A stretch of DNA of 64,000 bases, taken from positions 124,001 to 188,000 of the forward strand of contig DATGLG010000012.1 of assembly GCA_035294245.1 (NCBI GenBank), given 5' to 3'. The DNA is from DATGLG01 sp035294245. GTDB taxonomy: Bacteria > Pseudomonadota > Alphaproteobacteria > JACZXZ01. Every line of letters starts with the position of its first letter. Within the stretch, counting starts at the first letter, position 1. The notes beneath the pieces were generated by a model. That model saw only the letters and a list, made by a program, of their open reading frames with translations. It did not search any database and was not told where the DNA came from. Made by a program: the position numbers and the translations under genes. Positions 16,636 to 24,987 of the stretch are shown piece after piece.

Positions 16636-19625
16636 GCGGCCCTCGCATTTTGAGCGAGCGTTTCGGAAATGGTGTGGAGCAGCGCGTCGCGATCGAACTT
16701 GGCGACATAATCGGTGAAGCCGACCTCGCGACCGCGGTCGAGGTCGCTCGGCGAGGTATGGGACGAGAGGGCCACGAGCGGCACGTCCTGCCACCGCGCC
16801 GAGCTCTTCACGGCCTCGGCAAACTCGAACCCGTCCATGCCGGGCATCTCGATGTCGCTGATGATGATGTCGAAGTTCTCGCCGGCCTCGTAGAGGTTCA
16901 AGGCGCGATCGGCGCTCTCCACCGAGGTGACGTCGTAGCCGGCGACCGAGAGCAGCGGGGTCAGAAGATTGCGGAAGAAGGGGCTGTCGTCGACGAGCAG
17001 GATACGGCGGGATGGGCACTCGCCGTCGGTTTGCTCGATATTCTTGAACCAGTCGGCATAGGCTCTCGTCAGGTAATGGCCGGTGTCGATGATCTCGGTG
17101 GCCTGGCCACCCACGACGGCGCTGCCGAGGAGCCCCGGCCGGCTGCCGGTGAGCTCGACGTTGAGGCGGTCCTCGACGATGTCGACGATCTCATCGACGA
17201 TCAAGCCCATGGAGCGGTGACGATCGGAGAAGACGATCACGGGCTGGCGGCCCTTCTCCCTGAGCGATTGCGATTCGCCGACGGCGATGAGCGGCATGAG
17301 CTGGCCGCGATACTGGACCACGGGCTGCCCGTCGGAGATCTCGACGGTGGTGACGTCGATCTCCTCGAGCCGTGCCACGAGCGAGAGGGGTACCGCCTTC
17401 GGCGTCTTGTCCCCGGCACGGAAGACGAGGAGCGCGATGCGATCGTTACGAACGCCCTCGCGCCGCTCGGCCTCGAGCATGTCCTCCTCCGTCGCGATGA
17501 GGTCGCTCGCGGCGCTGGCGATCCCGTTGGGGTCGAGGATCATGACGACGCTGCCGTCGCCGAGGATCGTGTTCCCGGAATAGATCTGGATGTCGCGCAA
17601 AATCGGGGCCACCGGCTTGACCACGATTTCCTCGGTATCGAACACCTTGTCGACGATGATGCCGAGGCTCGCGGCGCCGAGCTGCGCCACCACGATGAAG
17701 GCCTCCTGGTGGCTCTTGGCTGCCACCTCCTCCGGCGTCTCGAGCTGGAGCAGGCCGCCCAGCGAGACGAGCGGAAGCAGCCGGTTGCGCAGCCGCAGGA
17801 CCGGCGCGCCGTTGATGAACTCGATCTTGTACTCGGATTTGGCCGAGGCGCGGACCAGTTCGCTCACGCTGATCTGCGGGATGGCGAAGCGCTCGCCGGC
17901 CGCTTCGACGATGAGCGCCGAGACGATCGCGAGCGTGAGCGGGATCTTGACCGTGAAGGTGGACCCCTTGCCCAAGGTCGACTTGATGTCGATGACGCCG
18001 CCGATCTTCTCGATGTTGGTCTTGACGACATCCATGCCGACGCCGCGGCCGGACACGCTCGTCACCTTGTCGGCGGTCGAGAAGCCGGGCCGGAAGATGA
18101 GCTGCATCACCTGCTGGTCCGACATGCCTTCGAGTTCGGCCTCGGTGTGCAGGCCGTTGGCGACGGCCTTGGCCTTGATCTTGTCGATGGCGAGCCCGCG
18201 ACCGTCGTCCCCGATCGCGATGACGATGTGCCCGCCCTCGTGATAGGCCTCGAGGCGGATCGTGCCGGTCTCCGGCTTGCCCGATTTCTCGCGCTCCTTC
18301 GGCGTCTCCAGGCCGTGATCGGCCGAGTTGCGCACCATGTGGGTCAGCGGATCCTTGATGATCTCGAGGACCTGGCGGTCGAGCTCGGTCTCGGCGCCGA
18401 CCATGGTGAGGTCGATCTTCTTGCCGAGCTCCCGGCTGAGATCGCGCACGAGGCGCGGCAGCTTGGCCCAGGCGTTGCCGATGGGCTGCATGCGAGTGCG
18501 CATCACGCCCTCTTGGAGCTCGGAGGTGACGTGATTGAGGCGTTGCAGCGGCGCCGCGAAATCCGATTCCTTCTGCACCCGGAGGATCTGCAAGAGCTGA
18601 TTGCGGGTGAGAACCAGTTCGCTGACCATCGTCATCAGGTTCTCGAGGAGGTCCACATTCACCCGGATGCTGTTGGCCGCGACGTTGGATTCGCCGCGGG
18701 CCTTCTCCGCGGGGCCGCCGGCGACCTCGGCCGCGGCAGCGCTCTTCTCCGCGGCGGGCGCCAGCGCGGCGGCGGTGTCCTCGCCCTCCGCATCCGAGCC
18801 GCCCGATTGCACGTCGGCGGCAACCAGCGTGAGAATGCGGCTCGCGACGCGCTGATGAACATCAAGCGTCTCGAGCGCCTCGCGGAGATGCTCGGCAACA
18901 ACGTCGTGATTGCTCTCGCCAAGCCCGCGCGAGGCAAGGTGATGAAAGATGTTGCGGGGCTCATCGCCACCTGTGGGGCCGCCGAGGAGGCGCGCCAGGT
19001 GGGCGCGCTCGCCGCCGCGCAGGCGATCGAGATCGGTATTCTTGAAGAAGTTCTTCAGGAACTCGTCCTTGGACATATGGTCGAAGAAGACCTCGACGAC
19101 GGCGTCGAGCACGCCGAGGCCGCCCATCTGCTCGTAGAGCGTGCCGCCGGCCGGCATCGGCGCCTCCGCCGCAGGCGCCTCGACCGCCGGCGCAGGCTCG
19201 GACGCCGATGCCTCCTCGCCAGCCGGCGCGACGGCCGCCGCCACCGGCTTGCCCGAGGCAAACGCATTGAGGCGGCCGATCAGCGCCGAGTCATCGCCCT
19301 CGGGCTCCGCCTCGGTCGCCTCGAGAGCGCCGAGAAGGCCCTTGATGCAGTCGAGCGCCTCGAGAATGAGGCTGACCGCATCGGGCGTCACCAGGAGCTC
19401 GCCATCACGAAACTTGCCGAGGATGTTCTCGCCGGCATGCGCGACCGCCTCGAGCCGGGGCAGCCCGAGGAATCCGCAGGTGCCCTTGATCGTGTGCACG
19501 AGGCGAAAGATGTTGCCGAGGAGCTCGGGATCGTTCGGGTCCTGCTCGAGCTTCACCAGCTCACCGTCCAGGACTTCGAGGCTTTCCGCGGTTTCGGTGA
19601 GAAATTCCTTGAGGAGGTCGTCCAT
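16632..19625 (-). CDS. cheA: Hybrid chemotaxis kinase CheA with an embedded globin-like domain
   Basis: This 997-residue kinase starts at the ATG giving MDDLLKEFLTE. Domains in order: Hpt with phospho-acceptor His44 (VHTIKGTCGFLG, 1-105); an alanine-rich linker; a truncated-haemoglobin-like domain (about 162-275) in place of the usual P2 domain; dimerisation helices (about 315-390); an ATPase domain with N-box MVRNSADHG, GDDGRG and SGRGVGMDV; a CheW-like P5 domain (about 560-700); a second CheW-like domain (about 727-860); and a C-terminal receiver with Asp924 in IISDIEMPGMDG. All kinase residues are present, so it should autophosphorylate. It would phosphorylate CheY, CheB and perhaps its own receiver. 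It lies 125 bases downstream of chpT on the same strand and overlaps cheW by four bases. Confidence 0.96.
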   Translation of the reverse strand: MDDLLKEFLTETAESLEVLDGELVKLEQDPNDPELLGNIFRLVHTIKGTCGFLGLPRLEAVAHAGENILGKFRDGELLVTPDAVSLILEALDCIKGLLGALEATEAEPEGDDSALIGRLNAFASGKPVAAAVAPAGEEASASEPAPAVEAPAAEAPMPAGGTLYEQMGGLGVLDAVVEVFFDHMSKDEFLKNFFKNTDLDRLRGGERAHLARLLGGPTGGDEPRNIFHHLASRGLGESNHDVVAEHLREALETLDVHQRVASRILTLVAADVQSGGSDAEGEDTAAALAPAAEKSAAAAEVAGGPAEKARGESNVAANSIRVNVDLLENLMTMVSELVLTRNQLLQILRVQKESDFAAPLQRLNHVTSELQEGVMRTRMQPIGNAWAKLPRLVRDLSRELGKKIDLTMVGAETELDRQVLEIIKDPLTHMVRNSADHGLETPKEREKSGKPETGTIRLEAYHEGGHIVIAIGDDGRGLAIDKIKAKAVANGLHTEAELEGMSDQQVMQLIFRPGFSTADKVTSVSGRGVGMDVVKTNIEKIGGVIDIKSTLGKGSTFTVKIPLTLAIVSALIVEAAGERFAIPQISVSELVRASAKSEYKIEFINGAPVLRLRNRLLPLVSLGGLLQLETPEEVAAKSHQEAFIVVAQLGAASLGIIVDKVFDTEEIVVKPVAPILRDIQIYSGNTILGDGSVVMILDPNGIASAASDLIATEEDMLEAERREGVRNDRIALLVFRAGDKTPKAVPLSLVARLEEIDVTTVEISDGQPVVQYRGQLMPLIAVGESQSLREKGRQPVIVFSDRHRSMGLIVDEIVDIVEDRLNVELTGSRPGLLGSAVVGGQATEIIDTGHYLTRAYADWFKNIEQTDGECPSRRILLVDDSPFFRNLLTPLLSVAGYDVTSVESADRALNLYEAGENFDIIISDIEMPGMDGFEFAEAVKSSARWQDVPLVALSSHTSPSDLDRGREVGFTDYVAKFDRDALLHTISETLAQNARAA
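18804..19142 (-). other. Truncated-haemoglobin-like domain inside CheA
   Basis: CheA residues about 162-274 follow the group I/II truncated-globin pattern: TLYEQMGGLGVLDAVVEVFF (helices A-B), FLKNFFKNTDLDRLRG (the CD turn with paired Phe), LARLLGGP at the end of helix E, then HHLASRGLG and VAEHLREALETLDV (helices F-H). Two adjacent histidines (228-229) lie near the place of the haem-binding proximal His, one or two residues off in a by-eye alignment. The usual B10 Tyr is Phe181. Haem binding is likely but not certain. Confidence 0.75.
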
Positions 19626-19750
19626 TGTTCTTGTCCACTCGCACGCTGCGGGCCACCCCTTCCGGCGTCGCGGCGACGCCGGCTGCAGGTTCACGCAGGC
19701 TGACAAAAACGGGTTAAGAAGTCGTGAAGTGAGAGGGCCTTGCCGCGCCC

Positions 19751-20404
19751 TCAGGAGCGGGCGGGAAGAGCGAGACGGAAGGCAATGGACTCAGCGGATT
19801 CCGCGATCGCGACGGACAGCTCGCCGCGCGCCGACAAGCGCCCCGTGAAATAGGCGTGGGCCGTGCGCGCCGTCAGCTCCTCGATGCGCGCCTCGCCGCG
19901 AAAGGCGCGCGACGCTTCATCGCCGAGACCCGCCTGTTCGCCGGCGGCTTTCACGATGATTTCCATCTGCTCCGCCCGCTGGACCGCCATCACCTCGACG
20001 CGTCCGCCGCGCGGCAACGCCTCGCTCGCCAGCACGATGAGATTGAGGAGCAGCTTCAGCCCATCGCGGCTGGGCCGCCATTCCGCCTCGCGCCCCTCGC
20101 GCGGCCATTCGAGCCGAAGGCGCGCGCCTTCGAGGACACCTTCGGCAAGGCCGCCGATCTCGGCAAGAGTCAGATTGGTATTCACGCCGGCGGCGAGGCC
20201 ATAGGCGACCCGGTAGAATTGAAGCCGCCGCGCCGCGCTTCGCGCGCTCTGCGCGATCAGCGCCAGCGCCTCGCGATCGGGCTCGTCCTCGAACTCGGCG
20301 ATCAGCTCGACGCCGTTGCTGACAGCACCCACCGGGTTGATCAGCTCGTGGCAGAGCCGCGAGCAGAGCAGCTCGGCGACCTTGAGATCGATCAAGACAT
20401 CCAT
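19751..20404 (-). CDS. chpT: Histidine phosphotransferase ChpT
   Basis: This 217-residue protein is a degenerate histidine-kinase-like phosphotransferase that passes phosphate from CckA to CtrA and CpdR. The N-terminal dimerisation helix has the phospho-acceptor His19 in CSRLCHELINPVGAVSNG, the ChpT signature. The C-terminal part is a pseudo-ATPase fold (WRPSRDGLKLLLNLIVLA, then EIIVKAAGEQ) without nucleotide-binding boxes. A good ribosome site (GAGGGGAGAG) precedes the ATG at 20404. It reads towards cheA, 125 bases away. Co-location with ctrA and the che genes suggests that cell-cycle and motility control are inherited together. Identity is well supported by the motif. Confidence 0.93.
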   Translation of the reverse strand: MDVLIDLKVAELLCSRLCHELINPVGAVSNGVELIAEFEDEPDREALALIAQSARSAARRLQFYRVAYGLAAGVNTNLTLAEIGGLAEGVLEGARLRLEWPREGREAEWRPSRDGLKLLLNLIVLASEALPRGGRVEVMAVQRAEQMEIIVKAAGEQAGLGDEASRAFRGEARIEELTARTAHAYFTGRLSARGELSVAIAESAESIAFRLALPARS

Positions 20405-20559
20405 CGGCTCTCCCCTCGAGGCATCCCGGTCCCTGGCCGAAGGTCGACCGCTCAGGCCGCACCAACTCCGCGTCGTGACAGCCCTTTATAGGGCTATCGC
20501 CGATCTTGTAAACTGGGCGCGTCAATTCGCGGCGCACGACAATCGAGAGGAATCCGCGC
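20405..20559. promoter_or_regulatory. Divergent chpT / DUF3553 promoter region
   Basis: This 155-base gap lies between two outward-facing genes and must hold both promoters. It contains a short inverted repeat at 20480-20495 (AGCCC, six-base spacer TTTATA, GGGCT) in a locally AT-rich stretch. No full CtrA site was recognised. Confidence 0.4.
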
Positions 20560-20745
20560 CTGAGCCAGCGTCTTGCTCCCGGGACCTTCGTCCGCCATCC
20601 GCTCGAGCCCGAATGGGGCTTGGGACAGGTCCAGTCATCGATCGGCAACCGCATCACCGTGAATTTCGAGCATGCCGGCAAGCGCCTCATCAATGGCGAC
20701 ATCGTTGCGCTGGAGATCGTCGACGAACCTCGGCCTTCGCCCTGA
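20560..20745 (+). CDS. DUF3553 family small protein (probable CTG start)
   Basis: The frame encodes a conserved 61-residue alphaproteobacterial small protein of the DUF3553 type. It shows PGTFVRHPLEPEWGLGQVQS followed by IGNRITVNFEHAGKRLIN and a hydrophobic VALEIV end. It is predicted to be a small SH3-like beta barrel; function is unknown, although similar barrels occur in UvrD-type helicases. The frame runs upstream to a stop at 20509 but has no ATG, GTG or TTG. The CTG at 20560 is the best start, because GAGAGG lies nine bases ahead and the resulting N-terminus fits the family. The gene is easily missed by gene finders. Confidence 0.75.
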   Translation: MSQRLAPGTFVRHPLEPEWGLGQVQSSIGNRITVNFEHAGKRLINGDIVALEIVDEPRPSP

Positions 20746-20777
20746 GGCGCAACCCCCTCGGCCACGGTAGCGGCGCC

Positions 20778-22100
20778 ATGCCCGAATCCCCCGCCCCACT
20801 CGATCACCGCGCCAGCGCGCCGCCGCCCCTCCCGGGTGTGGTGCTCTATGCGCCCGGAAGCTCGAAGAGCCAGGTCCTGCGCGCCTTTGCCGACGAGCTC
20901 AAGGCGCGGCGCTGGCGCGTCGGCGGCGTCATTCTGGACACTCTCTATGACGCGCAAGGCCAGAAGGTCGGCCTCGATCTCGTAAGCCTCGCCGATGAGC
21001 GGCGGATCCCCCTGGCGCGGCCCGAGACGGTGGGCATCGCCATGGGGCGCTGGATGCTCGATCCCACCGCCCTCGCCGCCGGCAAGCAGGCGATCCGCGC
21101 GGCGGTCGGAGCAGCCGAGCTCATCATCGTGGACAAGTTCGGCGCCCTCGAAGGACGCGGCGACGGCTTCAACGCCGCCCTCCGCCAGGCCCTCGCCGCC
21201 GCACCGGCGCTGCTGGTGGCCCTGCGGAGCGAGTTCCTCGATGCCTGGGACGCCGTAGCCGGCCGCCCGACTGTGGCCCTGCGCCCGGATATCGGCGCCC
21301 TGTGGCGGTGGTGGGGTCCCTATCGCCTCTACGAGGAGCTGGCGCGAGGCGTCGACGACCTCCCCGTGCGCCGCGTCGTCATCGGCATGAACTGGACGCT
21401 GGTGGAGTCGCCGCATGGCTGCGGCCTTGCCCATACGCCGGCGCGGGACGCGCCGGGATGTCGGCCGCTTGGGGAGGCCGGCGGCCTCGCCGCGCGCAGC
21501 CTCAAATCCCTGGCCGCCCTCGCGACGGCGTGGAACCCCTTCGAGGCCGCGATCGGGCTGGCCGCGATCAACGCCCATTACAACCGGCCCGAGCTTGCCG
21601 GCGCGGGCGCGAACGGGCTCGATCTCTTTGCCGCCCTGCCGGGGCGCAAGCTCGTCATCGGCCGGTTTCCCGAGCTGAGCCGCCGCGTGCCCGATGCCTG
21701 GGTCATCGAGCGCGCGCCGGCTCAAGGCGAGCTGCCCGCCCACGCTGCCGATTGGGTCCTGCCATCGGCCGATGCCGTCGCCGTGACAGCCTCATCCCTC
21801 GGCAATCTCACCTTGCCCCGCCTGCTGGAGCTCGCGCGGGGCGCGAGGGTGGCTCTTATCGGCCCGGGCACGCCGCTGACCCCCGCCCTTCATGCCTATG
21901 GCATCGACGTGCTGTCCGGCTTCGTCGTGACCGATCCCGAGCGCGCCGCCCGGGCGGTCGCCGAAGGCGGCGCCGTCAAGGCGCTGAAGACCTGCGGGCG
22001 GCTCGTGACCCTGGTGCGACACGAGGGCGCCGCGACGCCAGGGATGGTCGCCGGGCGTCCCGCCGGGATCGCGCAAAGAGCGGCTAAGGAGTTCCAGTAG
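20778..22100 (+). CDS. DUF2478 and DUF4213/DUF364 fusion protein, possible metal-homeostasis role
   Basis: This 440-residue protein appears to be a two-domain fusion. The first 170 residues resemble DUF2478, a P-loop-like family often found near molybdenum genes: VVLYAPGSSKSQVL, RWRVGGVILDT and IIVDKFGALEGRGDG. Residues about 195-440 resemble the DUF4213/DUF364 heavy-metal-chelation pair. They show VVIGMNWTLVES, then NPFEAAIGLAAINAHYN, a Rossmann-like middle (LVIGRFPEL) and a conserved end with VALIGPGTPLTP. DUF364 proteins have an enolase-like N-lobe and a C-lobe thought to bind metals or cofactors. No biochemical role is known for the fusion. The ATG at 20778 is 33 bases after the DUF3553 gene but has only a weak ribosome site. 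Family names are from memory of motifs. Confidence 0.68.
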   Translation: MPESPAPLDHRASAPPPLPGVVLYAPGSSKSQVLRAFADELKARRWRVGGVILDTLYDAQGQKVGLDLVSLADERRIPLARPETVGIAMGRWMLDPTALAAGKQAIRAAVGAAELIIVDKFGALEGRGDGFNAALRQALAAAPALLVALRSEFLDAWDAVAGRPTVALRPDIGALWRWWGPYRLYEELARGVDDLPVRRVVIGMNWTLVESPHGCGLAHTPARDAPGCRPLGEAGGLAARSLKSLAALATAWNPFEAAIGLAAINAHYNRPELAGAGANGLDLFAALPGRKLVIGRFPELSRRVPDAWVIERAPAQGELPAHAADWVLPSADAVAVTASSLGNLTLPRLLELARGARVALIGPGTPLTPALHAYGIDVLSGFVVTDPERAARAVAEGGAVKALKTCGRLVTLVRHEGAATPGMVAGRPAGIAQRAAKEFQ

Positions 22101-22222
22101 CGAAACAATTCGAAACAATGCGAGATGCCGCGATCCTCGCCTTTCGCGCGCGACCATGGTATGGATGCCCGCCTTCGCGCTTCCGCCGAGGTCCATACCC
22201 TGTCACGGTCCATTTTCGCCCC

Positions 22223-23302
22223 ATGAAGCTGAGCGAAATCGCCACCGCCCTCAACGCCCGACTGATTGGCGACGGCAATCTCGAAATTCGGCGCCCCGTC
22301 CACCCCGCAGAGGCCGAAACGGCCGCCGATCTGGCCCTTGCGATGGAGCCGGGTGCCTTGGCAATGCTCAAGGATTCGCGGGCGCGAGCCGCCGTGGTGC
22401 GCGAGGAGAGCAAGATTCCGGACGGCGCGCTGGCCGGCTATATCGTGGTCGGGCGCTCGCGCTACGCCATGGCCCAGCTCCTGGCGCTCTTTCCTCGCCC
22501 GCCCCAGGCCGAGCCCGGCATTCATCCGAGCGCCGTCATCGCCAAGGACGCAACACTCGGTCGCGACGTCCGCATCGGCCCCTTCTGCTCGGTCGGCGCG
22601 CGGGCGCAAATCGGCGACGGCACCATCCTTCTTTCCCATGTGAGCATCGGGGCCGAGGCGCGGCTCGGCGCCGCGTGCCTGCTCCATCCGGGCGCGCGCA
22701 TCGGCGAGCGGGTGATGATCGGCGACCGCGCCATCATCCACCACAACGCCAGCATTGGCGCCGACGGCTTCAGCTTCGTCACGCCGCAGCCGGGCAGCGT
22801 GGAGACGGCCAAGGCCAGCCATGCGGTCGAGGCGACGAATCAGGAGATCGTGCGGGTCAATTCCATCGGCACCGTCATTCTCGCCGAGGACGTCGAGGTG
22901 GGGGCCTGCACCTGCATCGACCGGGGCACGGTGAGCGCCACCCGCATTGGGCGCAACACCAAGATCGACGATCAGGTGATGATCGGACATAACTGTGTCA
23001 TTGGTGAGAATTGTATGCTATGCGGACAAGTCGGGATCGCCGGCAGCACGGTGATCGGCGACCGGGTCGTGCTTGGGGGTCAGGTGGGCGTTGGCGACCA
23101 TCTCCAAATCGGCAGCGATTCGGTGATCGCCGCGGGCGCGCTGATCGGGACGAGCGTGCCGCCGCGCTCGCTTCTTGTCGGCAACCCGGCACTTCCGCCC
23201 CAGGAAGCCTATGAATTGTATCGCGGCTTGCGACAGCTCGGGCGCCTCGTCGCCGATGTCGCGGAGCTCAAGCGCCGCGGCGGCGGCAAATCAGGGAGCT
23301 GA
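22223..23302 (+). CDS. lpxD: LpxD, UDP-3-O-acylglucosamine N-acyltransferase
   Basis: This 359-residue enzyme adds the second acyl chain in lipid A synthesis, using an acyl-ACP donor. The N-terminal uridine-binding domain (1-95) is followed by a left-handed beta helix of hexapeptide repeats (about 100-310), for example IGPFCSVG and IGERVMIGDRAIIH, with the IGADGFSF signature. The expected catalytic His lies in MIGHNCVIG (His256), with a second at His293. The start ATG at 22223 gives MKLSEIATALN, the usual LpxD N-terminus. Downstream genes encode an acyl carrier protein and a ketoacyl synthase instead of the usual fabZ-lpxA-lpxB. This may be a second LpxD copy or one tuned to a special acyl donor. 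Confidence 0.93.
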   Translation: MKLSEIATALNARLIGDGNLEIRRPVHPAEAETAADLALAMEPGALAMLKDSRARAAVVREESKIPDGALAGYIVVGRSRYAMAQLLALFPRPPQAEPGIHPSAVIAKDATLGRDVRIGPFCSVGARAQIGDGTILLSHVSIGAEARLGAACLLHPGARIGERVMIGDRAIIHHNASIGADGFSFVTPQPGSVETAKASHAVEATNQEIVRVNSIGTVILAEDVEVGACTCIDRGTVSATRIGRNTKIDDQVMIGHNCVIGENCMLCGQVGIAGSTVIGDRVVLGGQVGVGDHLQIGSDSVIAAGALIGTSVPPRSLLVGNPALPPQEAYELYRGLRQLGRLVADVAELKRRGGGKSGS

Positions 23303-23381
23303 TGCCGCCGAGCGACGACGCCGCGCCCCCATTCGGGGCCGGCGAGGTAAAGATGAGGAACGGCTAGCGAGGGGAATTTGC

Positions 23382-23663
23382 ATGGCGAATGTGGAGAACG
23401 ACATTCTCGACATCATCGCGAAGCAGGCCAATATCGAGCGGGCCAAGCTTACGCGCGACGCGAATCTGGCGGATCTCAACATCCAGTCTCTCGACGTGGT
23501 GGAGATCGTCTTCGCGCTCGAGGAGAAGTTCGATATCACCGTGCCCTATAACGCCAATGATCCGAGCGGTGCTGCGGCCGGGGTCGCCTTCAAGACGATC
23601 GGCGACGTGGTCGCCGCCGTCGAGAAGCTCATCGCCGAGCGCGACGCCGCCAAGACCGCATGA
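23382..23663 (+). CDS. Acyl carrier protein (AcpXL-like)
   Basis: This 93-residue acidic protein has the phosphopantetheine attachment Ser36 in LNIQSLDVVEIVF, where housekeeping ACP has DSLD. The I-x-S-L-D variant plus the NANDPSGAAAGVAFKTIGD loop resembles AcpXL, the carrier for the very long acyl chain of alphaproteobacterial lipid A. It lies between lpxD and a ketoacyl synthase on the same strand, which supports an LPS role. It starts at the ATG at 23382 after a GAGGGG ribosome site. A role in polyunsaturated or other special fatty acids is an alternative. Confidence 0.85.
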   Translation: MANVENDILDIIAKQANIERAKLTRDANLADLNIQSLDVVEIVFALEEKFDITVPYNANDPSGAAAGVAFKTIGDVVAAVEKLIAERDAAKTA

Positions 23664-23702
23664 GCGCAATGGCGCCCTTCGACCAGCCTTTAGACGAGCA
23701 GC

Positions 23703-24917
23703 ATGAATAGAGTGGTTGTGACCGGGCTCGGCGTGTTCTCCTCGCTGGGCAGGAACGCCGAGGGGTTCCAGGCGGCGCTTAAGAGCGGCCGCAGCGCGAT
23801 CGCGCCCCTCACGATCATCCGGACCGAGGGACTCCTGGTCAAGATCGGCGCCGAAATCCCCGATTTCGATCCTAACGCCCATTTCGACGACGCCAAGATG
23901 GCGCTGATGGACCGCTTCACCCAGCTCGCCATGATCGCGACGCGCGAGGCGGTCGCCGATAGCGGCTTGAGCTTCCGCGACGGCATCGGCATGCGCACCG
24001 CCGCCGTCGTCGGCTCCGGCGTGGGCGGCCAGAGCACCCTCGACGACAATTACTACAAGATCTACGCCCAGGGTCAGAAGCGGCTGCACCCCTTCACGAT
24101 CCCGAAGCTGATGATCAACGCCCCCGTCAGCCACATCACCATGGAGCACGGCATTACCGGCCCGTCCTTCACGGTCGCGAGCGCCTGCTCCTCGGCCAAT
24201 CACGCCATCGGCGTCGCCTATCACATGGTGCGAAGCGGCATGGTCGACGTCGCCGTGACCGGCGGCACCGAGGCAACGATTACCTATGGCACGATGAAGG
24301 GCTGGGAGGCGCTGCGGGTCATGGCGCCGGATACCTGCCGCCCCTTCTGCCGCGACCGCAAGGGCATGGTTCTCGGCGAGGGCGCGGCGATCATGGTGAT
24401 CGAGAATCTCGACCACGCCAAGGCGCGCGGCGCCCGGATCCACGCCGAGATCGCCGGCTTCGGCATGAGCTCGGATGCCGGCGACATCGTGCTGCCCTCG
24501 GCGACGGGAGCCGCCCAGGCGATGCGCGCCTGCCTGGAGGACGGCCGCATCGATCCCGAGGCGGTCGGCTATATCAACGCCCATGGCACGGGGACGACCG
24601 CCAACGACGTCACCGAGACCAAGGCCATCCATCTCGCTTTCGGCGCCCACGCGAAGAGGCTGGCCGTCTCCTCGACGAAGTCGCTCCACGGCCACGCCTT
24701 GGGCGGCGCCGGCGCCATTGAGCTTGCCGCGACGATCGTTGCCCTGCGGGACGGCTTCATCCCGCCGACGGCGAACTTCACCGAGGCCGACCCCCAATGC
24801 GATCTCGATTACGTGCCCAACGAGGCGCGCGCGGCCAAGGTCGACTATGCCATCTCCAACTCCTTTGCCTTCGGCGGCCATAACGCCGTCGTCGCGGTGC
24901 GGCGCTTTTCGGGCTAG
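23703..24917 (+). CDS. Beta-ketoacyl-ACP synthase (FabF-like)
   Basis: This 404-residue thiolase-fold condensing enzyme extends acyl-ACP chains. The active-site Cys162 lies in VASACSSANHAIG. The two histidines are His294 in NAHGTGTTAND and His331 in KSLHGHALGG, giving a full Cys-His-His set. The C-terminal FGGHNAVV is typical of FabF/FabB. It starts at the ATG at 23703, 39 bases after the carrier protein gene. With the AcpXL-like protein it is probably dedicated to long acyl chains for lipid A, because housekeeping fabF is normally next to acpP and fabG. The exact chain length is not visible. Confidence 0.9.
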   Translation: MNRVVVTGLGVFSSLGRNAEGFQAALKSGRSAIAPLTIIRTEGLLVKIGAEIPDFDPNAHFDDAKMALMDRFTQLAMIATREAVADSGLSFRDGIGMRTAAVVGSGVGGQSTLDDNYYKIYAQGQKRLHPFTIPKLMINAPVSHITMEHGITGPSFTVASACSSANHAIGVAYHMVRSGMVDVAVTGGTEATITYGTMKGWEALRVMAPDTCRPFCRDRKGMVLGEGAAIMVIENLDHAKARGARIHAEIAGFGMSSDAGDIVLPSATGAAQAMRACLEDGRIDPEAVGYINAHGTGTTANDVTETKAIHLAFGAHAKRLAVSSTKSLHGHALGGAGAIELAATIVALRDGFIPPTANFTEADPQCDLDYVPNEARAAKVDYAISNSFAFGGHNAVVAVRRFSG

Positions 24918-24987
24918 ACTCCCGACGGGGGAGGTCGCATCCCAGTGATTGGGCTCCCTCCTCGGGCGGCGGAAGAGAGGTCGTCGG

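Noticed and set aside
16542..19703. Long open frame of about 1050 codons on the plus strand opposite cheA
   Set aside because: It has highly skewed Arg/Asp/Leu/His composition with no motif, as expected for the antisense of GC-rich coding DNA; cheA and cheW on the other strand show full domains.
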